64,000 nucleotides of DNA from Trinickia soli (lineage in GTDB: Bacteria > Pseudomonadota > Gammaproteobacteria > Burkholderiales > Burkholderiaceae): NCBI RefSeq assembly GCF_002879855.1, contig NZ_PNYB01000003.1, forward strand, positions 124,001 to 188,000. Reading direction: 5' to 3'. The translations under genes were made by a program, and so were the position numbers. Shown here in pieces: positions 1 to 9,853 of the stretch (its first letter is position 1; each line of letters begins with the position of its first letter). Under the pieces are notes generated by a model. It had not been told where the DNA came from and searched no databases. It saw only the letters and a list, made by a program, of their open reading frames with translations.

Positions 1-62
1 CATCTTGCGCGGCGCGGCACCCGCTCCGAGCAAGCATCACTCGCGAACGGCAGGAGTTCGAC

Positions 63-896
63 ATGAACAGCGTGCGCATGGACAACATCAGTTGGGTCGA
101 ATACAAGCAGCGGGTCGATGCGGGATCGGTCGTCTTCCTGCCGTGCGGCGCGACGGAACAACATGGACCGCATCTCCCGCTCGGCACCGATGCCTTGCTG
201 GCGAGCGCGATCAGCGAGGATGTCGCGCGGCTGGTAGGCGGTCTCGTCGCGCCCGCCATTTCCTATGGCTATAAATCTCAGCCCAGGAGCGGCGGCGGTC
301 AACACTTTTGCGGCACCACGAGCGTGGACGGCGCGACGCTGAGCGCAATGGTCCGCGACGCCGTCCGGGAATTTCACCGACACGGTGTCAAGCGGCTCGT
401 CGTTGTCGTCGGGCACTTTGAAAACCAGTGGTTCGTCACCGAGGGGATCGATCTGGCGATGCGCGACATCGGCGAGCGCAATACGATCGAAGTCATGCGT
501 GTCGAGCATTGGGAATTCTGTCGCAGAGAAACGCTCGATGTTATTTTTCCCGACGGGTTTCCGGGCATCGCGCTCGAACATGCGGCCGTGATCGAGACGT
601 CGATGATGCTTCACTACTACCCTCAATGGGTTTCGCTCGACCGCATTCCAAGTCATGGCCCGGCCGACTTCCCGCCCTACGATATGTTCCCAGCCCGCAA
701 GGAATGGGTCCCGGCGAGCGGCGTGCTGTCGTCGGCGAAGGAATCGAGCAGCGAAAAAGGGCGTCTGCTCGTCAGAGATATCGTTGACTCGATGGCGACC
801 GCTGTGTGTGACGAATTCGACTTGGCGGCGCGCCCGTCTCCTCACGACGACGAGTCGGGCGCACTACCTTTCAACGGCGCTGCTTCGTCAGCGTGA
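63..896 (+). CDS. Creatininase family protein (creatinine amidohydrolase)
   Basis: A 277-residue member of the creatininase family, which hydrolyses creatinine or related cyclic amides with a two-metal centre. The metal ligands of the Pseudomonas enzyme have visible counterparts: Glu32, His34 and Asp43 in GATEQHGPHLPLGTD, and His118 and Glu120 in GHFEN. The YGYKSQ..SGGG..F.GTTS stretch (about 68-87) and the SSAK..S.EKG stretch near the C-terminus also follow true creatininases rather than the MftE or FAPy deformylase branches of the family. The start is chosen for the AGGAG about 8 bases upstream. The last 26 bases overlap the convergent phosphatase gene. Creatinine as substrate is inferred from similarity; no creatinase or sarcosine oxidase gene is seen nearby. 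Confidence 0.85.
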   Translation: MNSVRMDNISWVEYKQRVDAGSVVFLPCGATEQHGPHLPLGTDALLASAISEDVARLVGGLVAPAISYGYKSQPRSGGGQHFCGTTSVDGATLSAMVRDAVREFHRHGVKRLVVVVGHFENQWFVTEGIDLAMRDIGERNTIEVMRVEHWEFCRRETLDVIFPDGFPGIALEHAAVIETSMMLHYYPQWVSLDRIPSHGPADFPPYDMFPARKEWVPASGVLSSAKESSSEKGRLLVRDIVDSMATAVCDEFDLAARPSPHDDESGALPFNGAASSA

Positions 897-2559
897 CAGT
901 CTCGAACAACTCGTAGTCGCCCGTCGGCGCCCGATCCGCGCCCGGCGCGTGATAGTAGTTCATCGTGATCGTCGACTTGCCGCCGTGTTCGCCCGGATCG
1001 ACATCGAACACGGCGATACCGTATCCCGTGCCCGTATCGCGCTGCGCGGACCACACTGCGTCTTCCACGGCATCTGCCGGCGCGCGCACGAACACGCCCT
1101 CCGTTGCACCCGGCCTCGGCCGATTGGGCTTCGTAAACACCTTCGCTTGCGGATTGCCGGTGCCCGCATCGACGCCATACACGTCGAGCGGAGCGCTCGT
1201 ACCGCCGCCGCCGAGGATCAGGTGAATCGTGCCGCGGCTCATGTCGAACGTATTGGCGCCGAGCTGCGCGTGACGAACCGGCCGTGGCGTCAGCGTATCG
1301 ACGCGTTCGCCGGTTGTGACGTCCGTGCCCAAATGCCGGAAGCAACCGCACACCGGGTAGCTGCGTTCGTAGTCGTGATCGTGGCCGCACAGCACGAGAT
1401 CGACGCCGTAGCGCTCGAACAGCGGCAACCATTCTTCGCGTAGCGCCTTGTCGGATCCATTGCCCGTCTTCGACGAACTCAGCGCGTCCTGATGCATTTG
1501 CACGACGATCCAGTCGATGCCGCGGTCGTCCGCCGCGCGGCGCAAGGTTTTCTCGAGCCAACGCGTCTGTTCGCCGTTGCTGTAGCCTCGCACGTAGAGC
1601 GAAGTGCCGGGCTGGATCGGCGCGTTGCCGGTGCTCTGCGCCGGCACGAGCGGCGCCGGCCCCGCGACGAATGCAGCGGCGTCCTGGTAGACGATGTCGT
1701 CGGCATCGAGCGAAATGAACAATACCGAGCTGACCTGGAACGCGTACCAACGCCCCGGGAACCGCGTACCGTTCTCGGGCAGCGTGTAGCGCGTCAAATA
1801 GGAATCGAGGCCCTGGGCGCCGTTGTAGAACTCGAGTTCGTGATTGCCGGGGCATGGCATCCACGGGCGGTTCGCCGCCGATGTCTGGTTGTTGTTGCCG
1901 AAGTCGCGCCAGACGTCGGGTTGATGAGTCGGATTCAGATTCGCGTAACAAAGATCGCCGTTCAGTAAATGAAACAACGGCTGGAAGCGCTCGACGGCTT
2001 CGACGGCAAACCGGCTTTGCGGCGACGACAGCACCCAGGCCGTGTTGGGCGTGGCGAGGTCGCCGTAACTCGTGAAGCGAAACGGCTTGCGGCCGCGCGG
2101 CGCAGTCGTGAAGCTCGCGGCGAACGGGCTGCCGATGCGGCTGCTATTGTCCGCCGTTACTTCGTAGCGATAGGTCGTGCCCGGCTTGAGATCCCCCAGA
2201 CGGGCGTGGTAAGTGAAGACCACGGCACCATTGAGCCCGTCGGTGTAGGTGCGCTGAACGGCATGCACCGTTTCGCTGTGACCGTGATCGGCCGTTACGG
2301 TGACGCGCGGATGGACCGACGCCGCTTGCGACGCCCACGATACGACCACTTCACTCGTTGGATCGGCGCCCCAGGTCAGGTGGATCTGCTCGGGCGTACC
2401 GTCGGCCGTAGCGTTCGTGTCCGCCCCTTTGGCGGCGACGGTCAGCGCGCCCGCCGCACTCGCCAATCCCGATGCGCCCGCGAGTTTCAGAAAGCCGCGG
2501 CGCGACACACCCACGATCGATTCGTTCGAAGATGGATCGGGGGCTTTGTTCGTTGTCAT
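871..2559 (-). CDS. Tat-exported purple acid phosphatase-type metallophosphoesterase
   Basis: A secreted phosphoesterase of about 562 residues. The N-terminus carries a twin-arginine signal (SRRGFLKLAG followed by an Ala/Gly-rich hydrophobic stretch), so it is exported folded. A fibronectin-like purple-acid-phosphatase N-domain (about 55-160) precedes the metallophosphoesterase core, whose metal-binding blocks are visible as GDL, GDLCYAN, GNHE, a histidine in VQMHQDA, and GHDHDYER. The ATG at 2559 is preferred over longer readings because GAGAGG lies just upstream and the Tat motif then sits near the N-terminus. It probably releases phosphate from periplasmic organic esters. Its 3' end overlaps the convergent creatininase gene. 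Confidence 0.85.
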   Translation of the reverse strand: MTTNKAPDPSSNESIVGVSRRGFLKLAGASGLASAAGALTVAAKGADTNATADGTPEQIHLTWGADPTSEVVVSWASQAASVHPRVTVTADHGHSETVHAVQRTYTDGLNGAVVFTYHARLGDLKPGTTYRYEVTADNSSRIGSPFAASFTTAPRGRKPFRFTSYGDLATPNTAWVLSSPQSRFAVEAVERFQPLFHLLNGDLCYANLNPTHQPDVWRDFGNNNQTSAANRPWMPCPGNHELEFYNGAQGLDSYLTRYTLPENGTRFPGRWYAFQVSSVLFISLDADDIVYQDAAAFVAGPAPLVPAQSTGNAPIQPGTSLYVRGYSNGEQTRWLEKTLRRAADDRGIDWIVVQMHQDALSSSKTGNGSDKALREEWLPLFERYGVDLVLCGHDHDYERSYPVCGCFRHLGTDVTTGERVDTLTPRPVRHAQLGANTFDMSRGTIHLILGGGGTSAPLDVYGVDAGTGNPQAKVFTKPNRPRPGATEGVFVRAPADAVEDAVWSAQRDTGTGYGIAVFDVDPGEHGGKSTITMNYYHAPGADRAPTGDYELFETVTLTKQRR

Positions 2560-2749
2560 GTCGTCAGTGCCTCTCAAGTGGGGTGGTTCATGCATCGGCC
2601 GTGCGCCTTCAGCGCGCAGGTGGGCTCGGGCACGATACGGCGGGCCAATGAAATACAGATGACACTGACGCGGCCCGGCTAACAACGGCTGCGCCATCTC
2701 AGTGCAAGCGCTCGCTCAGAGTGCAGACGCTCGTTGGCTGTGCATGAAT

Positions 2750-2812
2750 CGCACTTGTGCTGTGCAGCCTCGCCATGCCGCGAGCACCGCGGCATCACAC
2801 CGCAATGGTGCG
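2750..2812 (+). promoter_or_regulatory. Two NtrC-like enhancer sites upstream of amt
   Basis: Two near-palindromes fit the NtrC consensus TGCACC-N5-GGTGCA at 9 of 12 positions each: CGCACT-TGTGC-TGTGCA at 2750-2766 and CACACC-GCAAT-GGTGCG at 2796-2812. Their centres are about 46 bp apart, and the pair lies about 55-120 bp upstream of the sigma-54 promoter, where NtrC dimers normally bind. NtrC binding is inferred from motif and position only. Confidence 0.55.
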
Positions 2813-2866
2813 CGAACCGCGTCGCGACGCGATCTCGCACAATATCGGAACGGCGATTCACCGACA

Positions 2867-2882
2867 TGGCCCATAACTTGCG
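2867..2882 (+). promoter_or_regulatory. Sigma-54 (-24/-12) promoter of amt
   Basis: The sequence TGGCCC-ATAAC-TTGCG has the invariant GG and GC with the required 10-base spacing. It lies 35 bases upstream of the amt start codon, which would put the transcription start near 2893. Together with the NtrC-like sites upstream it predicts induction on nitrogen limitation. Confidence 0.7.
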
Positions 2883-2916
2883 TTCCATGCCTTCTTTTTG
2901 CGCACAGACCTGAACC

Positions 2917-4119
2917 ATGACTGAACTGAAATCGGGCGCCGATACTTTATTTCTTTTACTGGGCGCCGGGATGGTGCTCGCGATGCACGCCGGCTTCGCC
3001 TTCCTGGAACTGGGCACCGTCCGCAAGAAAAACCAGGTCAACGCGCTCGTCAAAATCCTCGTCGATTTTGCAGTGTCTACGATCGCGTACTTCTTCATCG
3101 GCTACACGATCGCTTACGGCGTGCAGTTCTTCGGCAACGCCGCCACGCTCGCCGAGCACAACGGCTACGCCCTCGTTCGATTCTTCTTTTTGCTGACGTT
3201 CGCCGCCGCGATACCGGCCATCGTCTCGGGCGGCATCGCAGAGCGGGCCAGATTCAATCCGCAACTGTGCGCGACCTTCATGCTCGTCGGCTTCGTTTAC
3301 CCCTTTTTCGAAGGCATCGCCTGGAACGACCGGTTCGGTCTGCAGAGTTGGCTGGCCTCTGCGGTTGGCGCTCAGTTTCACGATTTCGCCGGCTCGGTCG
3401 TCGTGCATGCGTTCGGCGGCTGGGTGGCTTTGCCGGCCGTGTTGCTGCTCGGCGCGCGCCGAGGCCGGTATCAGCGTGACGGGCGCATCGCGGCGCACCC
3501 GCCGTCGAATATCCCGTTTCTCGCCCTCGGGGCCTGGGTGCTCGCGGTCGGCTGGTTCGGCTTCAACGTCATGAGCGCGCAGACACTCGATAAGATCAGC
3601 GGACTGGTCGCCGTCAATTCGTTGATGGCGATGGTCGGCGGCACGCTGGCCGCTTGCCTCGCCGGGCGCAACGATCCGGGCTTCGCCTATAACGGCCCGC
3701 TCGCGGGGCTGGTCGCCGTGTGCGCCGGCTCCGACGTCATGCATCCGATCGGCGCGCTCGTCACCGGTGCGATCGCCGGCGCGCTGTTCGTCTATATGTT
3801 CACCTGCGTGCAAAATCGCTGGCGCATCGACGACGTGCTCGGCGTCTGGCCGCTACACGGGATGTGCGGCGCGTGGGGTGGCATTGCCGCGGGGATCTTC
3901 GGGTTGCCGGCGCTCGGCGGCGCCGGCGGCGTGTCGTTGCTCGCGCAAGTGATCGGCACGCTGGCGGCGATCGTCGTTGCGACCGCTGGCGGCGCCCTCG
4001 TCTACGGCATTCTGCGCGCGACGGTCGGGATCCGGCTCGACAATGAAGCCGAATTCGATGGCGCCGATCTCTCGATTCATAACATCGGCGCGACACCCGA
4101 GCGCGAAACGGTAGTCTGA
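2917..4119 (+). CDS. amt: Ammonium transporter, Amt family
   Basis: A 400-residue integral membrane ammonium channel of the Amt/MEP/Rh family, the usual length. The family signature DFAGSVVVHAFGG is present. The twin pore histidines are His164 (VVVH) and His314 (WPLHG), and the conserved Asp is Asp156, all at the E. coli AmtB spacing. About eleven hydrophobic segments can be traced. It imports ammonium into the cytoplasm when nitrogen is scarce. No glnK lies directly upstream, unlike many glnK-amtB operons; instead the gene has its own sigma-54 promoter and NtrC-like sites. The start codon at 2917 gives the usual short external N-terminus. Confidence 0.93.
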   Translation: MTELKSGADTLFLLLGAGMVLAMHAGFAFLELGTVRKKNQVNALVKILVDFAVSTIAYFFIGYTIAYGVQFFGNAATLAEHNGYALVRFFFLLTFAAAIPAIVSGGIAERARFNPQLCATFMLVGFVYPFFEGIAWNDRFGLQSWLASAVGAQFHDFAGSVVVHAFGGWVALPAVLLLGARRGRYQRDGRIAAHPPSNIPFLALGAWVLAVGWFGFNVMSAQTLDKISGLVAVNSLMAMVGGTLAACLAGRNDPGFAYNGPLAGLVAVCAGSDVMHPIGALVTGAIAGALFVYMFTCVQNRWRIDDVLGVWPLHGMCGAWGGIAAGIFGLPALGGAGGVSLLAQVIGTLAAIVVATAGGALVYGILRATVGIRLDNEAEFDGADLSIHNIGATPERETVV

Positions 4120-4416
4120 ACATCGCGGCTGGGCCGCAGGTCTGAACCAGCCGGCCTCCTTCCTCGACGATCAAGCCACGTGCGCCGCCACGCGGCTTGT
4201 TATCGCGCGGCACACGCCGATTCGCTCCGGCGCGGCTGCGCGAGGCGCCCCGCCTCGGGTGCAGCGCTCGATCAGTCTCGCTGCTTCGCCCCCGTAGCCA
4301 ACCCGGTTGCCGGCTGCCACAGCGACGCCCGCGCTGCGGCCATCCTGCCCGACGCGGCGCGACCACTGAAGCCCCTTCGATCAAGTCGTGAACTTGAAAG
4401 CGTCCCAAAATTATGT

Positions 4417-4447
4417 AATGCTAATCGTTCTCATTTGCATTTATAAT
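4417..4447 (+). promoter_or_regulatory. Fur box overlapping the promoter of the iron-uptake operon
   Basis: AATGCTAATCGTTCTCATT at 4417-4435 closely resembles Burkholderia Fur sites (AATGATAATCATTCTCATT). A perfect TATAAT follows at 4442-4447, so iron-loaded Fur would cover the -35/-10 region and repress the six genes downstream. The rest of the 413-base gap after amt (4120-4416) holds no convincing gene or terminator. Confidence 0.75.
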
Positions 4448-4532
4448 CACCGCTGCTCGAAACAATGCAGCCGCGCTCCACCGCCTGCCGCGATAGCGGC
4501 GGGCCGCGCGACAGATACAGGGGTTCGTTTTC

Positions 4533-6779
4533 ATGTTGACCAAGACGCCGCTAGCACGAGCGCTCAAACTCGCGTTCGCGCTCCATGTCACGGCGCTGCC
4601 ACTTGCCGCACACGCTCAACAGGCTTCGGGGGCGCCGGGCAGCCCGCCGCGCAAAAATGTCGTCGCCGGTCCGGGCGAAAGCGCGCAAGCGGCCGCAACG
4701 GCTTCGGCGCCATCGGGCTTGACTTCGATCACGGCATTGCCGGCGGTTGAGGTCGGCGGCAACGCGCTTCATCACGATTTCCGCAGCGAGACCTCTACGG
4801 TCGGCGCCAAGGCACCGACGGCTCAGCGCGACATCGCGCAATCGGTCACCGTAATCAACCAGGCGCTCATGAAGTCGCAGGGCGCGACCTCGTTCCAGGA
4901 CAGTCTTCGCAACGCGCCGGGCATTACGATCGGCGGCGCGGAAGGCGGGCAGATCGGCAACAACATCAACCTGCGCGGCTTCACGGCGCAGAACGACATC
5001 TATCTCGACGGCTTCCGCGATCGCAACCAGTACTACCGCGACACGTTCGACCTCGAATCGATCGAAGTGCTCTATGGCCCGTCTTCAATGCTGTTCGGCC
5101 GCGGGTCGACGGGCGGCGTCATCAATCAGGTCAGCAAGCGGCCGACGTTGAAAGCGTCCGGCGAAATTTCGACGACACTCGGCACGCATGATCGGTACCG
5201 CACGGCAGTCGATCTGAACCGCCCACTGACCGAAACGGCGGCCTTTCGTATCGATGCGTTCGGCCAATCGCTGGGGTCGACGCGGGACGTGATGAAGAAC
5301 AAGGACTACGGGATTGCGCCGTCGATTCGGTTCGGAATCGGCACGCCGACCGAAATCACGCTGTCGGCACTGATCCAGCACAACTACGACATGCCCGATT
5401 ACGGCGTGCAGTCGATCGACGGGCATCCGTTCGCGCCATCGATGCATACGGACTACGGGCTGACGGACGACCGCACGATTCAAGACGTGCAAACGCTGAC
5501 GGCCCGCATCGATCACAAGGTATCCGACTCGCTCTCGGTGTCGAACCAGACACGCTTCTCGCATTCGATGACCGATGCGCGCGAGACGGCCGCAGCCAAA
5601 GTGCTGACGGGCCCGCTTGCGAGCAGCACCCCGCTGTCGAACGGCAACTACACGACACTGCCGCTCGAAGACCTCTACGTCCGACTCGCAAGCCACGACC
5701 GAGTGATCGAGAATCACTCGGTCTATAACGAGACGATGGTCCGCTATCGATTCGATACGGGGCCGCTCGGCCACGACTTGATCGGGGGCGCGCAGCTCGG
5801 CCACGACAGCTACGGCAACCAGGCGTACACGCGCAACAACATGCCGATCGTGTCGCTGGTCGATCCTGTCTATATGGGCACACCGTCGAGCGTCACGCAG
5901 ACAGTCGGCAACCGTGCCGATTCGGGCGCAACGTCGCTGGCCGCGTATCTGAACGACACGGTGTCGGTCGGTCAGCATTGGAAAGTGATTGGCGGGCTCC
6001 GCTGGGATCGCTTTCAGGCGCATATCCGCAATACGGTCAACGCACCCGCTTATGCGGCGCAAACGAACTACTTCACGAGCGTGCGCGCGGGCGCTATCTA
6101 TCAGCCCACCGATTGGCAGTCCTATTACGTCTCTTACGGCACGTCGTTCAACCCATCGCTCGAAGCGCTGACGGTCACGAACCTGACGCAGAACCTCGCC
6201 CCCGAGCATACGAAGTCGTACGAGATCGGCGGCAAGTGGGATTTGCTCGGCGGCAATCTGTCGGTCACCTCCGCGTGGTTCCTGCAAGAAAAGGACAACG
6301 CGCGCACGCAGGTGTCGTCCACCGAATACACGCTCGACGGCGACATCCGCGTGCGCGGATATCAGGCAAGCATCACCGGCCATCTCCTGCCGAACTGGCA
6401 AGTGTTCGGCGGCTACACCTACATGGACGCCGTCATCATGCGCGCGGCCGACGGCACGAGCGGGCACGTCCCCGCGAACACGCCGCGCAATACGCTGACG
6501 CTATGGACGACGTACAACCTGACGCCGCATTGGGAAATCGGCGGCGGCCCCACGTACATGTCGGCACGCTATGCGGCCAATACGAACTACGTGCAGGTAG
6601 GCGGTTACACGCGCTGGGATGCCATGGCCGCCTACCACGAGAAGAAATGGGACTTGCGCCTGAATCTGCTGAACCTGACGAACAAGTTCTATTACGACGC
6701 GCTGATCCAGTCCGACGGCGGCCGCTCGGTGCCTGGCATCGGACGCACGCTTCTCGCAACGCTCGAATATCGCCTTTGA
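4533..6779 (+). CDS. fiu: TonB-dependent catecholate siderophore receptor, Fiu-like
   Basis: A 748-residue outer-membrane receptor importing ferric siderophores with energy from TonB. A signal peptide of about 28 residues ends in HAQ. A TonB-box/plug segment follows ([16 protein letters not shown]... to about residue 240, with LRGF and the [14 protein letters not shown] plug signature), then a 22-strand barrel ending in LEYRL. The partner piuC directly downstream matches the E. coli fiu-ybiX pairing and supports monomeric catechol siderophores (dihydroxybenzoylserine type) as substrate; that specificity is inferred. It is first in an operon behind a Fur box, so expression should rise under iron starvation. 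Confidence 0.87.
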   Translation: MLTKTPLARALKLAFALHVTALPLAAHAQQASGAPGSPPRKNVVAGPGESAQAAATASAPSGLTSITALPAVEVGGNALHHDFRSETSTVGAKAPTAQRDIAQSVTVINQALMKSQGATSFQDSLRNAPGITIGGAEGGQIGNNINLRGFTAQNDIYLDGFRDRNQYYRDTFDLESIEVLYGPSSMLFGRGSTGGVINQVSKRPTLKASGEISTTLGTHDRYRTAVDLNRPLTETAAFRIDAFGQSLGSTRDVMKNKDYGIAPSIRFGIGTPTEITLSALIQHNYDMPDYGVQSIDGHPFAPSMHTDYGLTDDRTIQDVQTLTARIDHKVSDSLSVSNQTRFSHSMTDARETAAAKVLTGPLASSTPLSNGNYTTLPLEDLYVRLASHDRVIENHSVYNETMVRYRFDTGPLGHDLIGGAQLGHDSYGNQAYTRNNMPIVSLVDPVYMGTPSSVTQTVGNRADSGATSLAAYLNDTVSVGQHWKVIGGLRWDRFQAHIRNTVNAPAYAAQTNYFTSVRAGAIYQPTDWQSYYVSYGTSFNPSLEALTVTNLTQNLAPEHTKSYEIGGKWDLLGGNLSVTSAWFLQEKDNARTQVSSTEYTLDGDIRVRGYQASITGHLLPNWQVFGGYTYMDAVIMRAADGTSGHVPANTPRNTLTLWTTYNLTPHWEIGGGPTYMSARYAANTNYVQVGGYTRWDAMAAYHEKKWDLRLNLLNLTNKFYYDALIQSDGGRSVPGIGRTLLATLEYRL

Positions 6780-6877
6780 TGGCATCGGCCGTCATGCGCA
6801 GTAGGGACAGGCCTCGTCGCAACATGAGCGCGCTGCCCCTCACCTCAATGCATGAGCGGCCTTCAGGAAGCACCACC

Positions 6878-7561
6878 ATGCTGCTACAGATCCCCGGCGT
6901 CCTGAGCGCCGAACAGATACAAGGCGTGCGAAGCCGGCTGCAGGCAGCGGGCGACGCGTGGGTCGACGGCCGCGCGACGGCTGGCTATTCGGGCGCCCCG
7001 GTCAAGCGCAATCAGCAAATCGCCGAGCATTCGCCGATCGCACGAGAACTTGGCGATGTCGTGCTCGCCGCGCTCGAACGGCACCCGTTGTTCATCAGCG
7101 CCGTATTGCCGAATCAGGTCTATCCGCCGCTGTTCAACCGCTATGGGGCGGGCATGACGTTCGGCGATCACGTCGACGGCGCCGTGCGCCTTCTGCCGAA
7201 CGGCATCAAGCTGCGCACCGACGTTTCCGTCACGCTGTTTCTGTCTTCGCCCGACGAGTACGACGGCGGCGAGCTCGTAATCGAGGACACCTACGGCGCG
7301 CATGCCGTGAAGTTGGCGGCCGGCGACATGATCGCGTATCCGGCGACAAGCGTGCATCGCGTCACGCCCGTCACGCGCGGCGTACGCGTCGCGAGTTTCT
7401 TCTGGGTCCAAAGCCTCGTTCGCAGCGACGCTCAGCGCGCGCTGCTGTTCGACATGGACAACGCGATCCAGCGCCTGAACGCGACCGATGCCGACGAAAC
7501 CGCGCGCCGCACGCTCGTCGGCTGTTATCACAATCTTTTGCGTCTCTGGAGCGAACCATGA
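6878..7561 (+). CDS. piuC: PKHD-type Fe(II)-dependent dioxygenase PiuC
   Basis: A 227-residue cytoplasmic Fe(II)/2-oxoglutarate-type oxygenase of the PiuC/YbiX family, the expected length. The iron-binding facial triad is visible as His98 and Asp100 (FGDHVDG) and His160 (SVHRVTP), with Arg170 placed to bind the co-substrate. The family is tied to catecholate receptors (Fiu, PiuA) and thought to act on the imported siderophore; the exact reaction is not established. It follows the receptor gene by about 100 bases and overlaps the next gene as ATGA, so it is part of the same iron-regulated operon. The ATG at 6878 gives the normal [11 protein letters not shown]-terminus. Confidence 0.9.
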   Translation: MLLQIPGVLSAEQIQGVRSRLQAAGDAWVDGRATAGYSGAPVKRNQQIAEHSPIARELGDVVLAALERHPLFISAVLPNQVYPPLFNRYGAGMTFGDHVDGAVRLLPNGIKLRTDVSVTLFLSSPDEYDGGELVIEDTYGAHAVKLAAGDMIAYPATSVHRVTPVTRGVRVASFFWVQSLVRSDAQRALLFDMDNAIQRLNATDADETARRTLVGCYHNLLRLWSEP

Positions 7562-8244
7562 CCGTATCGGAAGCCGCCGTGCCTGTCCGCGCCGCGACCT
7601 CGAACGTCGCCGAATCGCAGGCGAAGCGCAGCCGGCGCGCCACTTTCATCAAATGGCTGCGCAACGTGCATGGCTGGGTCGGCCTCTGGGGCGCCGCACT
7701 GGGGATGCTGTTCGGCGCGACCGGATTCGTGTTGAACCATCGTGCCGAGCCGCTAAAGATTTCCACGGGCGCGCCGCACGTCTCGACCATGCAGGCGCGC
7801 TTGCCTGATCCGCTCCCGCAAACGCCGCATGAACTCGCGAGCTGGCTGCGCGAAACGTATGCGCTGAAGGGACGGCTGGGCCGTGCGCAGCGCGAACCCG
7901 AACATCGCGTGTCGTGGGGCGGCCGCGAGACGGTGCAACCGGAACGATGGCAGATCACGTTCTCGACGCCGCAAGACAGCGTCATCGTCGAGTATTGGAA
8001 AGGCAACGATTTCGTCACGCTCAAACGCAGCGAAAACTCGTGGGTTGCGACGTTGGTCAATCTGCACCGTGGCGTCGGACTCAGCGTCGGGTGGGTCTTG
8101 CTGATCGACACGATCGCCGGCTCGCTCGTGCTGTTGTCGCTGACGGGCGTGCTGCTTTGGACTCAACTGCATCGAGTGAAGACGCTCGCCGCCGTTCTTG
8201 TCTTCGGCTCGATCGCGCTCGCTGTGTGGGCGGGGCTCGCATGA
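7558..8244 (+). CDS. PepSY-associated TM helix protein
   Basis: A 228-residue inner-membrane protein of the PepSY-associated transmembrane group found in iron-uptake operons. A first membrane segment follows the basic [13 protein letters not shown] stretch (about 35-60). A periplasmic section of about 100 residues comes next, then LHRGVG and two C-terminal membrane helices (about 178-225). Relatives are often suspected to help reduce or release iron in the periplasm, but no function is proved. It overlaps piuC by ATGA at its start and tonB by ATGA at its end, which implies translational coupling. Confidence 0.75.
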   Translation: MTVSEAAVPVRAATSNVAESQAKRSRRATFIKWLRNVHGWVGLWGAALGMLFGATGFVLNHRAEPLKISTGAPHVSTMQARLPDPLPQTPHELASWLRETYALKGRLGRAQREPEHRVSWGGRETVQPERWQITFSTPQDSVIVEYWKGNDFVTLKRSENSWVATLVNLHRGVGLSVGWVLLIDTIAGSLVLLSLTGVLLWTQLHRVKTLAAVLVFGSIALAVWAGLA

Positions 8245-9053
8245 ACCTGAACCTCGACACGACGCATGGCTGGACAGCCATGCCAACGAGCGATAACGCG
8301 GCGACCGTCAGGACCGCATTGATGGTCCAACCCGCGCAACCGCGACGCACGGCAAGCGTTGCGGGCTGGAGCGCATCGGCGCTCGCCCACGCCCTCGCGT
8401 TCGCGCTGTTGGCGAGCCACTTCGGCGAGAAGCAGACGAGAGAGCCTGCGGCCGTCCCACCGATCGCCATCGAGGTGGTCACGCCGGCGCAGAGCGCACC
8501 AGCGGTGGCACGCCCCGTTGCACCGCCGCGGCAAAGCACGCCATCGCCATCCGCACCGCCGCACCCGCGTAGCGCTGCGCCGCCAGCGTCGCCGCCCCGC
8601 TCCGCCCAGCACGCGCCCCCCGCTGCGGCCACACGACAGGACGCATCGCCCGCTGCGCCTCGCGCGCAGGACGCCGCATCGGCGCAGGCTGCTGCTGCGG
8701 CCTCGGCGGCTCCGTCCGCTGCGCCCAGCGCCGCCTCGGCTGCCCTCACGCCCGAGACGCCCGAGCTGCCTGTCACGCCGCCCATCGGCAACGCGGCTTA
8801 TCTGCACAATCCGCCGCCGCGCTATCCGCGATCGGCGCAAGAAGAAGGCTGGGAAGGACGCGTCGTGTTGCGAGTGCACGTCGACGCGGGCGGGCATCCG
8901 GTCGAAGTCCGACTGCATGCGTCAAGCAGCCATGAAGCGCTCGACAAGGCCGCGCTCGCGGCCGTGCGCCAATGGTCGTTCGTGCCGGCCAAACGCGGCT
9001 CGACGCCGACCGACGGTTGGGTGGACGTGCCGCTCGATTTTCGTTTGAACTGA
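8241..9053 (+). CDS. tonB: TonB energy-transducing protein
   Basis: A 270-residue TonB-type protein. An N-terminal membrane anchor (about 42-62) is followed by a long Pro/Ala/Ser-rich periplasmic spacer (about 70-180) that spans the periplasm. A C-terminal TonB domain (about 183-270, YPRSAQEEGWEGRVVLRVHV and VRQWSFVPAKR) contacts receptor TonB boxes. It transmits proton-motive energy from ExbB-ExbD to the receptor. The gene overlaps the PepSY gene and precedes exbB by 20 bases, so this operon encodes a dedicated energy module for its receptor. Confidence 0.88.
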   Translation: MNLNLDTTHGWTAMPTSDNAATVRTALMVQPAQPRRTASVAGWSASALAHALAFALLASHFGEKQTREPAAVPPIAIEVVTPAQSAPAVARPVAPPRQSTPSPSAPPHPRSAAPPASPPRSAQHAPPAAATRQDASPAAPRAQDAASAQAAAAASAAPSAAPSAASAALTPETPELPVTPPIGNAAYLHNPPPRYPRSAQEEGWEGRVVLRVHVDAGGHPVEVRLHASSSHEALDKAALAAVRQWSFVPAKRGSTPTDGWVDVPLDFRLN

Positions 9054-9073
9054 CTTTCGAAGGAGTACCCGAT

Positions 9074-9853
9074 ATGTCCGAATCCGTTTCCTCGCTCATC
9101 GCCCACGCGGCGTTATGGATCTTGCTGGCGTTCTCCGTCGCCAGTTGGGCGCTGATCATGCTGAAAGCCCTGCAAGCGGTGCGCGCGGGCCGCGCCGATC
9201 GCCGCTTCGAGCGGTCGTTCGGCCAGGCGACCGATCTCGAAGCCGCCGCCCGAACCGCCGGCGCTGCTGCACCGGACAGCCCGAAGGCCCAGCTCGCCGC
9301 GGCGTTCTTCGACGCACTGGCGGGTGCCGCGGACGCCGCGCCCGGCATCCATGCCGTCTACGGCGGACACGCCGTACATGCCGGGCAAGAACGCGAATAC
9401 CACGCGATCGGCAAGGAGTTGTGCGAGCGAGCGCTCGCGCAGCGTATCCGTCGCGAACGGCGCACGTCCGAGAACGGCCTCGCCGTGCTCGCGTCGATCG
9501 GCAGCACCGCGCCGTTCGTCGGCTTGTTCGGGACGGTCTTCGGCATCATCCATGCGTTGAGCGCGATCTCGCACCGCGCCTCGGCAAGCATCGATGTCGT
9601 CGCGGGGCCGATCGGCGAGGCGCTCGTCGCGACCGGGGTGGGGATTGCCGTTGCGGTACCGGCCGTGCTCGCCTACAACTTCTTCGTTCGCCGCAGCAAA
9701 TCGCTGCACGCCGATCTCGACGACTTCGCCAACGACCTGCTCGCGCTCGCGCAACAACGCGGTTTCGCGCTTCGCTCCGAGCACCGCCACAGCGCGACAC
9801 CGGCCACCGCCACGACGGTTCGCCGCGGATCCACGCGGGAGGCGCTCGCATAA
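9074..9853 (+). CDS. exbB: ExbB/TolQ/MotA-family proton channel protein
   Basis: A 259-residue inner-membrane subunit of the TonB motor. TM1 is at about 12-30. A long cytoplasmic region precedes two further helices carrying the family block [18 protein letters not shown] and the [20 protein letters not shown] helix. With ExbD it forms the proton channel that energises TonB. AAGGAG lies 8-13 bases before the start. The stop codon overlaps the exbD start as TAATG. The cytoplasmic loop is somewhat longer than usual, with an Ala-rich insert near residues 70-110. Confidence 0.9.
   Translation: MSESVSSLIAHAALWILLAFSVASWALIMLKALQAVRAGRADRRFERSFGQATDLEAAARTAGAAAPDSPKAQLAAAFFDALAGAADAAPGIHAVYGGHAVHAGQEREYHAIGKELCERALAQRIRRERRTSENGLAVLASIGSTAPFVGLFGTVFGIIHALSAISHRASASIDVVAGPIGEALVATGVGIAVAVPAVLAYNFFVRRSKSLHADLDDFANDLLALAQQRGFALRSEHRHSATPATATTVRRGSTREALA

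Noticed and set aside
5085-6467. Minus-strand open frame of about 460 codons over the siderophore receptor
   Set aside because: Antisense shadow; the plus-strand receptor is continuous with plug and barrel motifs.
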